Shown here: piece after piece, positions 27,845-38,300 of the stretch
How the letters are laid out: the number at the start of each line of letters is the position of its first letter
Position numbering within the stretch: the stretch's first letter is position 1
Source of the DNA: CAVVUC01 sp963751395
GTDB lineage: Bacteria; Verrucomicrobiota; Verrucomicrobiia; Chthoniobacterales; Chthoniobacteraceae
NCBI GenBank assembly: GCA_963751395.1
Contig: CAVVUC010000001.1
Coordinates: 310,001 to 374,000, forward strand
Direction: 5' to 3'
DNA length: 64,000 nt
Made by a program: the position numbers and the translations under genes
Notes under the pieces: model-generated
Seen by the model: only the letters and a program-made list of their open reading frames with translations
What the model was told of the DNA's origin: nothing
Database searches by the model: none

Positions 27845-30057
27845 ATTCTCTCACTTCAACCATGCATTTGCCGGTTTTACTGTCCGTTCCCATCAACCCT
27901 GTGACCACTCACCGGCTCGCCGATATCCTCATCCGCTATCCCCGCAACCCCGCCACCGGCTGCGTCGGATTTGAAATCCTGCCGGCCAGTGCCGTTGCGG
28001 CGGCGGTTCAGCGTCGGGAAAACCTGCACGGCACGCCCTACATCGACCTGCTGCCCTTCGGCGAGCCATGGGCGGCCACCGTGGTTGAGTCGCTCGTCCA
28101 GTTCAAGCTGGCCGGCGAACCCTACACCGGCGGCTTCGTCCAGGGCCATTCGATGCGCCAATCGGAATCGGTGTCCCGTTTCGCATCCTTCGCCCAGGAG
28201 GCGGTTGAAGGCGTTGGCGGCAAATCCATCATCACCCGGCTCGTGCGCGCGGATGGATGCGAGGTCATGCACCGCCTGATTCATCATGAAGGCGGGAGCG
28301 CCTTCGAGATTCGATGCTCGTTGATCAACCGATCTTCCAGACCTGTCCGGCTCGAGATGATGAGCAGTTTTTCGTTGGGAGGAATCACGCCATTTGCTCC
28401 GGACGACGCGTCGGGCCGCCTGCGCGTGCATCGTTTCCGCACGGGCTGGAGCGCGGAAGGCCGGCGGGTGACGGAAACCATCGAGGCGCTTCATCTCGAA
28501 CGCTCGTGGAGCGGAACCGCCGCCTTCAGCGAACGCTTCGGCCAGACCGGCACCATGCCTGTCAGAAAATGGTTTCCCTTCGTCGCCGTGGAAGACACCG
28601 TCACCGGCGTTGTCTGGGGCGCGCAGCTCTCGTGGTCCGGCTCGTGGCAGATGGAAATCTTCCGCCAGCACGACGACGTGGCGCTCTCCGGCGGACTCGC
28701 CAACCGCGAGTTCGGCCATTGGATGAAAACCCTCCAGCCGGGCGAAACCTTCGAGGCACCGCCGGCATTCGTTTCCTGCGTGCAAGGATCGCTGGATGAT
28801 CTTTGCGACCGCCTGACAAGGGTCCAGCACCGCGCGGCGGACCTCCATCCGCAAGTCGAGCACGACCTGCCCGTCGTCTTCAACGAGTGGTGTACCACCT
28901 GGGGCGATCCCAGCCACGAGCACATCTGCCAACTGGCCGACCGCCTGCAAGGCACGCCCGTCCGCTATCTGGTCATCGACGCCGGCTGGTACAAACGCGG
29001 CGAATCGGACTGGAGCAGCGGCCACGGCGACTGGATTCCCAGCACGGAGTTGTTTCCCGATGGCATCGAGGCCACCGCCGCCGCCATCCGCAAACGCGGG
29101 CTCATCCCCGGACTGTGGTTTGAAATGGAAACCGTCGGCTCGCAGTCCACGGCGTTCTCGCTCCTCGATCACATGCTCCAGCGCGACGGCGTACCGGTCA
29201 CCTGTCGTGATCGCCGCTTCTGGAATCTCAACGATCCCGCTGCCGTGGATTTCCTGACGGAACGAGTCATCGACCTGCTGGAACGCTGCGGTTTCGGCTA
29301 CCTGAAGGTGGACTACAATGAAACCGCGGGCATCGGTTTCGACGATCCGGATTCGCTCGGCGAGGGCCTGCGCAAACAGATCGAGGGTCAGTATCGGTTC
29401 TTTGAAAAAATCCGCCGGCGCCTGCCCGATTTGGTGATCGAAAATTGCTCGTCCGGCGGCCACCGGCTCGAACCCTCGATGCTCGCCCGCTCGGCGATGT
29501 CGTCGTTTTCCGATGCGCACGAACTCCCGGAAATCCCGATCATCGCGGCAAACCTCCACCGCCTCATCCTGCCGCGCCAGTCGCAGATTTGGGCCGTGCT
29601 CCATCGCAGCGACACACCCCGGCGCCTGCGCTTCAGCCTGGCAGCGACCTTCCTCGGCCGGATGTGCCTGTCCGGCGAGGTCGAGCAACTCGCCGCCGCC
29701 CAATGGCAAGCCGTGCAACAGGCGATGACGCTCTATCAGAAGGCAGCGCCCATCATCAAACACGGCACGAGCCGGGTCTTCGGAAACCTCGGCCCGAGCT
29801 GGCGGCATCCCACTGGCTGGCAGGCGGTGCGCCGCGTCAGCGACGATGGCAAGTCCGCCCTGCTCGTCGTCCACACCTTTGCCAACGCCCCCGCCACCAT
29901 CGAAGTCCCGTGGCCCGAGGGCTCCTGGCAAGTCGCCGGACACTTGTCCGATGGCGCGGATGGCATGCCCGCGTTTTCCCGAACTCAAGTCACCTTATCC
30001 CCTGCCGGAGAGTTCGACGGCTCCGTGTTCCTATTCTCCAGCTCCGCAACACCATGA
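27841..30057 (+). CDS. Cytoplasmic GH36 alpha-galactosidase
   Basis: 738 aa from the ATG overlapping the GH3 stop; an alternative ATG is at 27862. No signal peptide. An N-terminal beta-supersandwich precedes the barrel: 'VFNEWCTTWGDPSHEH', 'YLVIDAGWYKRGESDWSSG', 'GLIPGLWFEMETVG', then 'FGYLKVDYNETAGIG' with presumed nucleophile Asp491 and 'ENCSSGGHRLEPSMLARS' followed by 'SFSDAHE' with presumed acid/base Asp558. This matches GH36 (retaining alpha-galactosidase or related alpha-glycosidase). It overlaps both neighbours by ATGA and is the one clearly cytoplasmic intact glycosidase of the run, consistent with processing sugars imported by the GPH symporter. Confidence 0.9.
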   Translation: MNSLTSTMHLPVLLSVPINPVTTHRLADILIRYPRNPATGCVGFEILPASAVAAAVQRRENLHGTPYIDLLPFGEPWAATVVESLVQFKLAGEPYTGGFVQGHSMRQSESVSRFASFAQEAVEGVGGKSIITRLVRADGCEVMHRLIHHEGGSAFEIRCSLINRSSRPVRLEMMSSFSLGGITPFAPDDASGRLRVHRFRTGWSAEGRRVTETIEALHLERSWSGTAAFSERFGQTGTMPVRKWFPFVAVEDTVTGVVWGAQLSWSGSWQMEIFRQHDDVALSGGLANREFGHWMKTLQPGETFEAPPAFVSCVQGSLDDLCDRLTRVQHRAADLHPQVEHDLPVVFNEWCTTWGDPSHEHICQLADRLQGTPVRYLVIDAGWYKRGESDWSSGHGDWIPSTELFPDGIEATAAAIRKRGLIPGLWFEMETVGSQSTAFSLLDHMLQRDGVPVTCRDRRFWNLNDPAAVDFLTERVIDLLERCGFGYLKVDYNETAGIGFDDPDSLGEGLRKQIEGQYRFFEKIRRRLPDLVIENCSSGGHRLEPSMLARSAMSSFSDAHELPEIPIIAANLHRLILPRQSQIWAVLHRSDTPRRLRFSLAATFLGRMCLSGEVEQLAAAQWQAVQQAMTLYQKAAPIIKHGTSRVFGNLGPSWRHPTGWQAVRRVSDDGKSALLVVHTFANAPATIEVPWPEGSWQVAGHLSDGADGMPAFSRTQVTLSPAGEFDGSVFLFSSSATP

Positions 30058-33000
30058 TTCCAATGACAGCATCTTTCTCCCGGTCATCCTATAAGACCTG
30101 TCTCTGCCTTTTCACCCTGCTGGCCACCTCCCTCGCCCACGCCGGGGACCGCTTCGTTTCCCCCGCTGGCAACGACGCCAACGACGGCCGCGCTCCAGAA
30201 TCCGCCTTCCGCTCCGTGGCTGCCGCCGCGAAGGCCACGCCTGCCGGTGCCCACACCATCCGCCTCGCCGCCGGTGATTACCCGGAAACCGAAAGCACGC
30301 TGCTCGCGCCCGGCGTCAGCCTCACCGGAGCCGGCATCGGCAAGACGATCATCCGCTGGAGCGCCCGTCAGGAGTCGCGCCAAACCAAGGCCGCGCCGGA
30401 AACCGACAAAACCGCGATCCGCGCGACCAACACCGCCAACGCCTCGATCTCCGGTTTCACGCTCATCGGCAATCTGCCCGACAACCAACGCGCCAACACC
30501 GGCATCGTCGTCCACGGCGCGAACAATGTTTCCATCCACGATTGCGAAGTCAAAGGCTTCGAGTTCACCGGCATCTGGATGCACGACGCGGTGAAGTCCA
30601 CCATCCGCAACGCCCGCCTCGATGACAACGGGCTTCCCCACAAGGATTCCTGCTCCGGCGGCCTGCAAGTCGGCCACATGACCGACTGCTCCATCCATCA
30701 CAACACCATCCGCGAAAACCGCGGGGCGTACGGCATCAAAACCTGCATCCCGGAGTGGACTCTCCGCAACGACCCTTGGAGCGCCCCGAAAGCCAAACTG
30801 GTCCGCGTGCTCATCCACGACAACGACATCAAGCTCCGCCAGCAGGGCGGCTGGGGACAAGGCCAGCCGAACATGGCCATCGAGCTCTGGCATTCGGAGC
30901 CCGACACGTGCGAGATCTACCAGAACCGGATCAACACCTGCGTCTCGCTCGTCGAGGGGGCGAACGCGGCCAAAACCATCCGCGTCCACCACAACCTGTT
31001 CATCCTCGATCCCGGATACAACTACGCCATCGAAGCCGGCCACCATAACATGGAGATCGATCACAACGTCTTCCGCAACGGCATCTATCCCATCGCAACC
31101 TGGGGCGGCCCGCCCGACAACCTGAACGTCCACGACAATGTTTTCGACGGGATCGAGGACGTCGTTCTGCTGTCCTTCACCGGTGCCACCAACTTCCGCT
31201 TCGCGAACAACACGGTCGTCTTCAAAAAAGACATGCCGGTGCTGAGCCTCGGCAAACACGGCAAGGAAAGCCGCGGCATCCTCATCGCCGACAATGTTTT
31301 CGTGAAAGAAGGCGGCGACCCGATGGCGGCGGACATGCTCAAAGAGGAAGCCGACAACAAATCCGCGCCCGGTTCCGTCACCATCCGGGGCAATCTTTTC
31401 TGGAATTGGAAACCAGCCGGCGCGGACAGCCAGTCCGCCAACCCGATGCTCGTCCGCGAGCCCGATGGCGACCGCTTGCTCAAGCTCGCTCCCGACAGTC
31501 CGGCTCTCAAAGCGGGGAAGGGGACTCCCGGCGGAAAACTGCCCGCAGTGTCCTCCGACCCCTTGGTGGACGCGGTTTTCAACCGCATGTCGCAGGAAGA
31601 CAAATTCGCGGAATTGCAGGGAATCTGGCCGGGCACCTTGTTCGAGAACGGCACCTTGTCGCCGGAAAAATGCCGCCAGCTCATCCCTCATGGCGTCGGC
31701 CAGCTCTGCCAGTTCGCGTCGTCCATGAATCTGCCGCCGGAAAAAGCGCGCGACATGGCGCGGCAGATCCAAGCCTGGCTGATGACCGAAACCCCGGCCC
31801 GCATTCCCGCCATCGTCCATGACGAGGGAATCACCGGCTTCCCCGGCCCGGGTGCGACGACGTTCCCGCAGTCGATCGGCATGGCCTGCACCTGGAATCC
31901 GGAAATCATCGAACGCAAGGCCCGCCTGACCTCGGCGGATTTCCGCGCCACCGGCACCACGCTGGCGCTTTCCCCGGTGCTGGATGTTTGCCGGGACGCC
32001 CAGTGGCCGCGCATGGAGGAGGGCTTCGGCGAGGACCCGTATCTGGTCTCGATCATGGGATTGGCCTTCATCCGCGGCATGCAGGGCGACGACCTCCGCA
32101 ACGGCGTGGCGACGACCTGTAAGCATTTCGCCGGTTACGGCGGCGAGACCACCGACCGGCGCGTGTTCATCGAGGAATACCTGCTGCCGCATGAAACCGC
32201 CATCCGCACCGGCAGCGCCCAGGCCATCATGCCGGGCTACCACGCCTACAACGGGAAACTCTGCATCGAAAACCATGAGCTTCTCGGCGACATCCTGCGC
32301 GATCACCTCGGTTTCCAGGGCCTGGTCGTGAGTGATTACGGCGCGATGGACAAACTCAACCCGTCCAATGCCGAAAGCGCGATGGCGGACATCGCGGCCA
32401 AGTGCCTCAACGCCGGGGCGGATGTCGAATTGCCGAAAGGAACGTATTTCTCCGCGCTGCTCAAAGCCGGCATCAATGGCAAAGTCAGCCAGGCCACGCT
32501 GGATGCCGCCGTCAAACGCTCGCTGACACTCAAGGCGCGCCTCGGGCTGCTCGATGACGTGGTGAAAACCGGCAGGGATGGCCCGCTCGATTTCGATCCG
32601 CCGGAGCACCGGAAACTCGCCTACGATGCCGCCTGCCAGTCCCTCGTCCTGTTGAAAAACAACGGCGTGCTGCCACTCGCGCCGGAAGCGAAACACATCG
32701 CGGTGCTCGGCCCGAATGCCGACAGCATCCAGGCGCTTCTCGGCGATTACACCTATCAGGCGCTCGCGGCATTCTGGCAGAACCGTCCGATTGACCCCAA
32801 TCACCCGAAACTCGTGACGCTCCTCGCCGGGCTGCAAAAACGACTGGGCGGCGACGTCAAGCTCCTGCATGAACGCGGTTGCGACTGGAGCGAAGGCTCG
32901 GAGGGCTCGCTCGACAGCAGCGGAACCGGCGATACCCGCCTGAACAAGGACGGCAACGAACGCATCAAGAAACTCGTTCATGAGGGAGTTCCTGCGGCCA

Positions 33001-33827
33001 ATCCCGACCTGGCCCTGCGCCACGCCGCAGCCAGCGATGTCATCATCGCGGCAATGGGCGAAAACATGTATCTCAGCGGCGAGGGCCGCGAACGCCCCGG
33101 CATCCGCCTGCCCGGCCAGCAGGAGGCATTCGTGAAACGCCTGCTCGATACCGGCAGGCCGGTCGTGCTCGTCATCTTCGGCGGACGTCCGCAGATCATC
33201 GACGATCTCGAACCCCGCTGCGCCGCCGTCATCCAGGCGTGGTATCCGGGCGAGGAGGGCGGCCATGCGGTCGCCGATCTGCTGCTCGGGCGGATCAATC
33301 CATCCGGCAAACTCTGTGTCACCTACCCGTCCGCCAAATCGAAACGCCCCTCGTGCTACAACGAAGGATACTCCAGCGACGCGCCGCCGATGTACCCGTT
33401 CGGCCACGGGCTGTCCTACACCCGGTTCGACTACCGCGATTTGAAACTGCCGGAAAATCCGCAAACCACGGACCGCGAAATCCCGGTTTCCTTTCGCGTG
33501 AAAAACTCCGGCCCGCGCGCCGGAGCCGAGATCGCGCAGGTGTATGTTTCCCCGAAAAAGCTCTCCGTACCCGCCAAACCCATCCAGCTCAAGGCGTTCA
33601 AGCGAGTCGAACTCGACCAGCAGGCGGAGTCCGAAGTCAGTGTCGCCATTTCTCCGGAACAACTCGCCTGTTGGAATGACCGTGAGTGGGTCATCGAACC
33701 TGGCGAATACGAAATCCTCGCAGCCAGCTCGGCATCCGATGTCCGGCTGCGCGGCACTGTCCACCTTGGCGGTGGGCTCCAACGTCTCAAACACCGAACC
33801 CATCCATCCGGCCAGCCCGCGTGGTAA
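30054..33827 (+). CDS. Secreted fusion of a parallel beta-helix domain and a GH3 glycosidase
   Basis: 1257 aa from the ATG overlapping the GH36 stop. Signal peptide 'LCLFTLLATSLAHAG'. Residues ~24-500 are a right-handed beta-helix ('RFVSPAGNDANDGRAPES', 'TGIVVHGANNVSIHDCEVKG', 'MEIDHNVFRNGIYPIATWGG') ending in the usual 'DSPALKAGKG'. From ~505 ('DPLVDAVFNRMSQEDKFAEL') a complete GH3 follows: 'IVHDEGITGFPGPGATTFPQ', 'CKHFAGYGGETTDRR', 'GLVVSDYGAMDKL' with presumed nucleophile Asp761, the C domain, and a FnIII-like tail ('MYPFGHGLSYTRFDYRDL'). The helix could bind or cleave polysaccharide. Fusion of these two folds is uncommon, and the sharp junction suggests two ancestral genes joined in frame. 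Confidence 0.87.
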   Translation: MIPMTASFSRSSYKTCLCLFTLLATSLAHAGDRFVSPAGNDANDGRAPESAFRSVAAAAKATPAGAHTIRLAAGDYPETESTLLAPGVSLTGAGIGKTIIRWSARQESRQTKAAPETDKTAIRATNTANASISGFTLIGNLPDNQRANTGIVVHGANNVSIHDCEVKGFEFTGIWMHDAVKSTIRNARLDDNGLPHKDSCSGGLQVGHMTDCSIHHNTIRENRGAYGIKTCIPEWTLRNDPWSAPKAKLVRVLIHDNDIKLRQQGGWGQGQPNMAIELWHSEPDTCEIYQNRINTCVSLVEGANAAKTIRVHHNLFILDPGYNYAIEAGHHNMEIDHNVFRNGIYPIATWGGPPDNLNVHDNVFDGIEDVVLLSFTGATNFRFANNTVVFKKDMPVLSLGKHGKESRGILIADNVFVKEGGDPMAADMLKEEADNKSAPGSVTIRGNLFWNWKPAGADSQSANPMLVREPDGDRLLKLAPDSPALKAGKGTPGGKLPAVSSDPLVDAVFNRMSQEDKFAELQGIWPGTLFENGTLSPEKCRQLIPHGVGQLCQFASSMNLPPEKARDMARQIQAWLMTETPARIPAIVHDEGITGFPGPGATTFPQSIGMACTWNPEIIERKARLTSADFRATGTTLALSPVLDVCRDAQWPRMEEGFGEDPYLVSIMGLAFIRGMQGDDLRNGVATTCKHFAGYGGETTDRRVFIEEYLLPHETAIRTGSAQAIMPGYHAYNGKLCIENHELLGDILRDHLGFQGLVVSDYGAMDKLNPSNAESAMADIAAKCLNAGADVELPKGTYFSALLKAGINGKVSQATLDAAVKRSLTLKARLGLLDDVVKTGRDGPLDFDPPEHRKLAYDAACQSLVLLKNNGVLPLAPEAKHIAVLGPNADSIQALLGDYTYQALAAFWQNRPIDPNHPKLVTLLAGLQKRLGGDVKLLHERGCDWSEGSEGSLDSSGTGDTRLNKDGNERIKKLVHEGVPAANPDLALRHAAASDVIIAAMGENMYLSGEGRERPGIRLPGQQEAFVKRLLDTGRPVVLVIFGGRPQIIDDLEPRCAAVIQAWYPGEEGGHAVADLLLGRINPSGKLCVTYPSAKSKRPSCYNEGYSSDAPPMYPFGHGLSYTRFDYRDLKLPENPQTTDREIPVSFRVKNSGPRAGAEIAQVYVSPKKLSVPAKPIQLKAFKRVELDQQAESEVSVAISPEQLACWNDREWVIEPGEYEILAASSASDVRLRGTVHLGGGLQRLKHRTHPSGQPAW

Positions 33828-33846
33828 AATCCAAGACAACCATCCT

Positions 33847-35340
33847 ATGTCCAGGCACACCCTGATTCCACTGATCCTCTCCGCCGCCGTGGCCACCTCT
33901 CCCGCAGGCGAGTCGCCATCGACGTTCTGCAACCCGCTGCCGCTCCCGAACTATCCGATCGGCAGGATGTCGCGCGACATCACCAATGGCGAGCCGATCA
34001 ATTCCATCGGCCTCTGGTTGGTGGACCGCAAGGAGCATTTCCGCGAGCTGGCCGATCCTTCGGCGCTCTGGCTCGATGGCAAATGGTTCCTTTATCCCTC
34101 GGTGGACATGGCCTGGGTCAGCGAGGACCTCGGCGCGACGTGGCAACACCATCCATTGAACATCCGCGATGTGGGATACGCGCCGACGGTGGTGAAAAAT
34201 GGCGACGCATTTCTGCTGCTGGCGTCGGGCTCGGATCTCTACACCTCCAGTTCGCCGCTCGGTCCATTTTCCTCCCTCGGCCGCATCCAGATGGCGGAAG
34301 TCCCCGGCATGCCGCCGCTCACGGACCCGATGTTGTTCTCCGATGACGACGGGCGCCTGTATTTTTACTGGGGCTGCACACAGTCGGGCGGAATCTGGGG
34401 CGTGGAACTCGACGCAAAACATCCCGACAAGGCGCTTTCAAAACCCCGGGAACTCATCCCTTTCGATCCTGTCGGACAACCCTGGGAAGCCGTGGGCGCA
34501 TGGAACCAGAACCCGCATTCCGGTTGGGTGGAGGGCGCATGGATGGTGAAACATGACGGGAAATACCACCTGACTTACTCCGCCGCTGGAACCCAAAACC
34601 GCGGCTACGCGATGGGTTGCTACACGTCTGCCACGCCGCTGGGCACCTTTGTTCCTCAGAAACGCAATCCCTTCTTCCGCACCACGCACGGGTTGCTGAC
34701 CGGCACCGCGCATGGCAGCATCGTCGCCGGCCCCGGGAACCGCCTGTGGGTGTTTTATTCGATCCGGGCCGCCGCGGTCCACGGCTTCGAGCGCCGCATC
34801 GGAATGGACCGCGTCGAACTGGACGCCAACGGGGAACTCCATGTCCCTCCGGCAACTTCCACCCCGCAGGTGTTGCCGGGGAAATCCTCCTCCGCGCCGG
34901 ACTGGCTCCCCATCAATGCCGTCGTGCCAACCTTCGGCAGCAGCAACGCTCCAAACCTGACAGGAAAATTCGCGGTGGATGAATCGTTGTCCACCTGGTG
35001 GCAGCCAGACGCCAATGACACCGAACCGGTGCTGACCAGTTCGTTCGTTGCGCCCGCAGAAATCCACGCGGCCCGCGTCATCTGGCGCGATGTGGGATTG
35101 GACCCGAAAAAGGGCGTGAACCTCGGGCCATTCCGCTACCGGGTGGAAATCGAGACCGCCCCGGACCAATGGACATGCCTGCTCGATCGCAGCAACAACA
35201 CGGAGGATTTGCTGATCAATTACCGCGAAACCGCACCCCAAGCCGGCTCCCGGGCGCGCCTGGTCATTCTCGGCTGGCCGAAAGGCATCACTCCCGGAGT
35301 CGTCGAGTTCACGGTTTTCGGGAAAACCCGGAAACAGTAG
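33847..35340 (+). CDS. Secreted GH43-like five-bladed beta-propeller glycosidase
   Basis: 497 aa from the ATG at 33847. A short signal peptide ('LIPLILSAAVATSPAGE') precedes a GH43-type propeller (~20-330) with the three expected acidic residues: Asp70 in 'ELADPSALW' (general base), Asp160 in 'LTDPMLFSDDDG' and Glu229 in 'GWVEGAWMVKHDGKYHLTY' (general acid). Family members are inverting alpha-L-arabinofuranosidases, beta-xylosidases or galactosidases; the specificity here is not known. The C-terminal ~140 residues form a discoidin-like domain ('GKFAVDESLSTWWQPDAND'). It sits 19 nt after the beta-helix-GH3 gene. Confidence 0.82.
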   Translation: MSRHTLIPLILSAAVATSPAGESPSTFCNPLPLPNYPIGRMSRDITNGEPINSIGLWLVDRKEHFRELADPSALWLDGKWFLYPSVDMAWVSEDLGATWQHHPLNIRDVGYAPTVVKNGDAFLLLASGSDLYTSSSPLGPFSSLGRIQMAEVPGMPPLTDPMLFSDDDGRLYFYWGCTQSGGIWGVELDAKHPDKALSKPRELIPFDPVGQPWEAVGAWNQNPHSGWVEGAWMVKHDGKYHLTYSAAGTQNRGYAMGCYTSATPLGTFVPQKRNPFFRTTHGLLTGTAHGSIVAGPGNRLWVFYSIRAAAVHGFERRIGMDRVELDANGELHVPPATSTPQVLPGKSSSAPDWLPINAVVPTFGSSNAPNLTGKFAVDESLSTWWQPDANDTEPVLTSSFVAPAEIHAARVIWRDVGLDPKKGVNLGPFRYRVEIETAPDQWTCLLDRSNNTEDLLINYRETAPQAGSRARLVILGWPKGITPGVVEFTVFGKTRKQ

Positions 35341-35363
35341 CTGCCATCCCTCGCGATTTTCCC

Positions 35364-38300
35364 ATGAAAACCGCTCTTTTCCTACTGCTGGCCTGTGGGA
35401 TTTCCTTGCATGCGCAAGAATCCGCCCGCGACGAATTGGCGGCAGGCTTTGCATCGCCGCCGGACTCCGCACGGCCCTGGGTTTGGGCGCACTGGCTTCA
35501 CGGCAATGTGGACCGCGCCTCCATCACCCGCGAGCTCGAAGCGATGAAGCGGGCGGGACTGGGCGGGCTGACAATGTTCGACGTGGCTCAGCCGGGCATC
35601 CCCGCTGGCGAGCACAAATACATGCAGCCGTCGTGGCAGGAGATGTTCGGCTTTGAAATCGCCGAGGCCAAACGCATCGGGCTCGAAGTGATGAGCCACA
35701 ACGGCCCCGGCTACTGTGGTAATGGCGGCCCGTGGATGCCGGCCGAGCGCGCGGCGCAAATGGTTGTTAGCAGCGCCCAGCGCATCACCGGTGGCCAGGC
35801 GTTCAAGGGCGCATTGCCCCAGCCCGCCGCAAAAGGCGGTTGGTATCGCGATATCGCCGTGCTCGCGATCCAGGAAACCGAAACCCAGTCGAAGCCGCCG
35901 GCCATTGAGGGCGACGCGGCCATCAAGCGGCTGAAGTGGCTGAGCTACATCGGCTATAAAGGTGCCGCCTCCGCGCCACTCGACGCCACCGCCCCGGCCG
36001 AGGTTTGCATCCCGCGCAAAAACATCGTCGATGTCACCTCGCGGATGTCCGCCGATGGCACGCTCGCCTGGGACGCGCCGCCGGGCGATTGGACGCTTCT
36101 GCGCCTCGGGCACACCTGGACCGGTCAGGAAACGTTGCCCGCCACGCCGGAAGGCCTCGGCCCGGAGTGCGACAAACTCGACCCGCGCGGCATCCGGCTT
36201 CATTTCGAGCATGTGATGAAGCGCATGATCGAACTCGGCGGACCGGCGAGCGGCAAAAACTTCCACTCGTTTTTTGCCGATAGTTGGGAGGCCGGCGGCC
36301 AAAACTGGACGGAAAAAATGCCGGAGGAATTCCGCCGCCGTCGCGGTTATGACCCGATTCCCTTCCTGCCGATTTTCACCGGACGCGTGCTCGACGACCT
36401 GCAAACCTCGGAGCGCTTTCTCTACGATCTGCGTCAGACGGTTTCCGAACTGGCCACGGAAAATTTCTGGGGGGAATTGCGCCGCCTCTGCAATGACCAC
36501 GGCATGCGCTTCGCGGCGGAACCCTACATCACGACCGGAAACGATTTGGACGCAGGCAACCACCTCGACGAACCGATGGGTGAACTCTGGATGCCCAACT
36601 CCGGCGCGGACGTTTATCGAAATTCCATCAAGCTCGCCTCGTCGATGGCCAATCTAAATGGGAAATTGCGCGTCGGCGTGGAGTCCTTCACTGCCAACCA
36701 ACTGGAACGCTGGCGCTCTCATCCCGCGACGCTGAAACCGTTTGCCGACCAGATTTTCTGCTTGGGCGGGAACCGTTTGCAGGTTCACCGCTTCGCCATG
36801 CAGCGATTTCCAAACATCAAGCCCGGCATGATGATGGGCCCCTGGGGTCAACAATACGACAGCACCCAGACGTGGTGGGAGTGGACCAAGCCCTGGCATG
36901 ATTATCTCGCCCGCTGCCAGTTTCTCCTCAGTCAGGGCCCGGTCGTCACCGATGTGCTGGATGTCGTGCCCGAGGAACCTCTCTGGCGTTTTTCCCCGCT
37001 CGCGCTCGCCGGCTATGACTACGACGCCTGCGGTCCTGATAGTTTCCGCCGTGTGGTCGTGAAGGAAAACGGCCGCACCGGCATCCCCGGCGGACCGGAT
37101 TATGCTCTTCTTCGTGTTATTCATCACGGGACCATGACTCTCGGCCGGTTGAAAAAATTGCGCGACCTCGTCGCTGCCGGAGCCCATGTGCTGGCAGATC
37201 CGCCGCAGGCGACGCCGGGACTCGAAGGTCTGCCGCAGGCCGACGTGGAGTTGAAACAAATCGCCGACGAACTCTGGGGCACGACCGGCGAGACGGAACG
37301 CGCTTTCGGCAAAGGACGCATTTTCCGCAACTCGGAGCCCGCCGCGGTGCTGGCGAAGTTGGGCGTGCCGCCGGATTTCAGCGGTCCGCAAAACCTGACC
37401 TGGATCCATCGTCGCGCCGGGGATACTGATATCTACTTCATCGCGTCGGAGATCGAAAGTTCCATCACGGCTCCCTGCACCTTACGTGTCAGCGGCAAAC
37501 GCGCGGAACTGTGGGATCCGGAGACCGGCAAGACGCGTCCGCTGGCGACCACGGCTGTGGATTCCGCACGCACCTCAGTGCGGGTGCCACTCGGTCCGGC
37601 CGGTTCGGCGTTTGTGATTTTCCGTCCCGGCAAGCCGACGGAAGCCGTGGCTAGCAGCACGCCGCCGGTTCCAGCAGGAACATTCAGTTATGCCGTGTGG
37701 GCGGCACCGACGGCGGAGATCGAGCTTCCGGCGGAAACCGTCGCGGGCCACGCCGGGCTTTCCCAACAACGCAACGATGCCCTGATGGCACCTCCCGGAC
37801 ACCACTTGCTGGGCGAAGGCCATGCCTGTGCCGGGCTGTCGATCGGACGCAACGGCGTGGTGGTCTATGAACATTCCACAAACTATTTTGCGCCGGTTTT
37901 GGTGCATGCCGCGCCGATTTCCGACTGGACCCACGTTGCCGTGGTGTATCAGGACGGCGTGCCCACACTTTACCTCAACGGGAAACCGGCACATCAGGGG
38001 AAAAAAGGGCCGCATCTCGCCCATTCGCCGGTGCAATTCTCCGAAAACATTGCGTCAACGTTCCGTGGTCAACTTGGTGTGTTCTCCGAATTTGCGGAGG
38101 CATTGACCCCGGAAAAGATCACCACTTGGATCGCCGCCCATCCGCCCGCCGCCGCAGGCATGGAAATCAGCGGCCCGTGGCAGGTGACGTTCGATCCGCA
38201 AACGGGTGGCCCCGGGAAAGTGGAATTCAAACATCTGGAGGACTGGAGCAAGCGCCCCGAGGACGGCATCCGTGATTATTCGGGAACCGCGATCTATCAA

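Noticed and set aside
27877..29988. 703-codon minus-strand open frame
   Set aside because: Antisense shadow of the GH36 gene, whose catalytic motifs are clear on the plus strand.
30084..33932. 1282-codon open frame on the minus strand
   Set aside because: It lies entirely antisense to the beta-helix-GH3 gene, has no recognisable domain and reflects GC-rich codon bias of the real gene.
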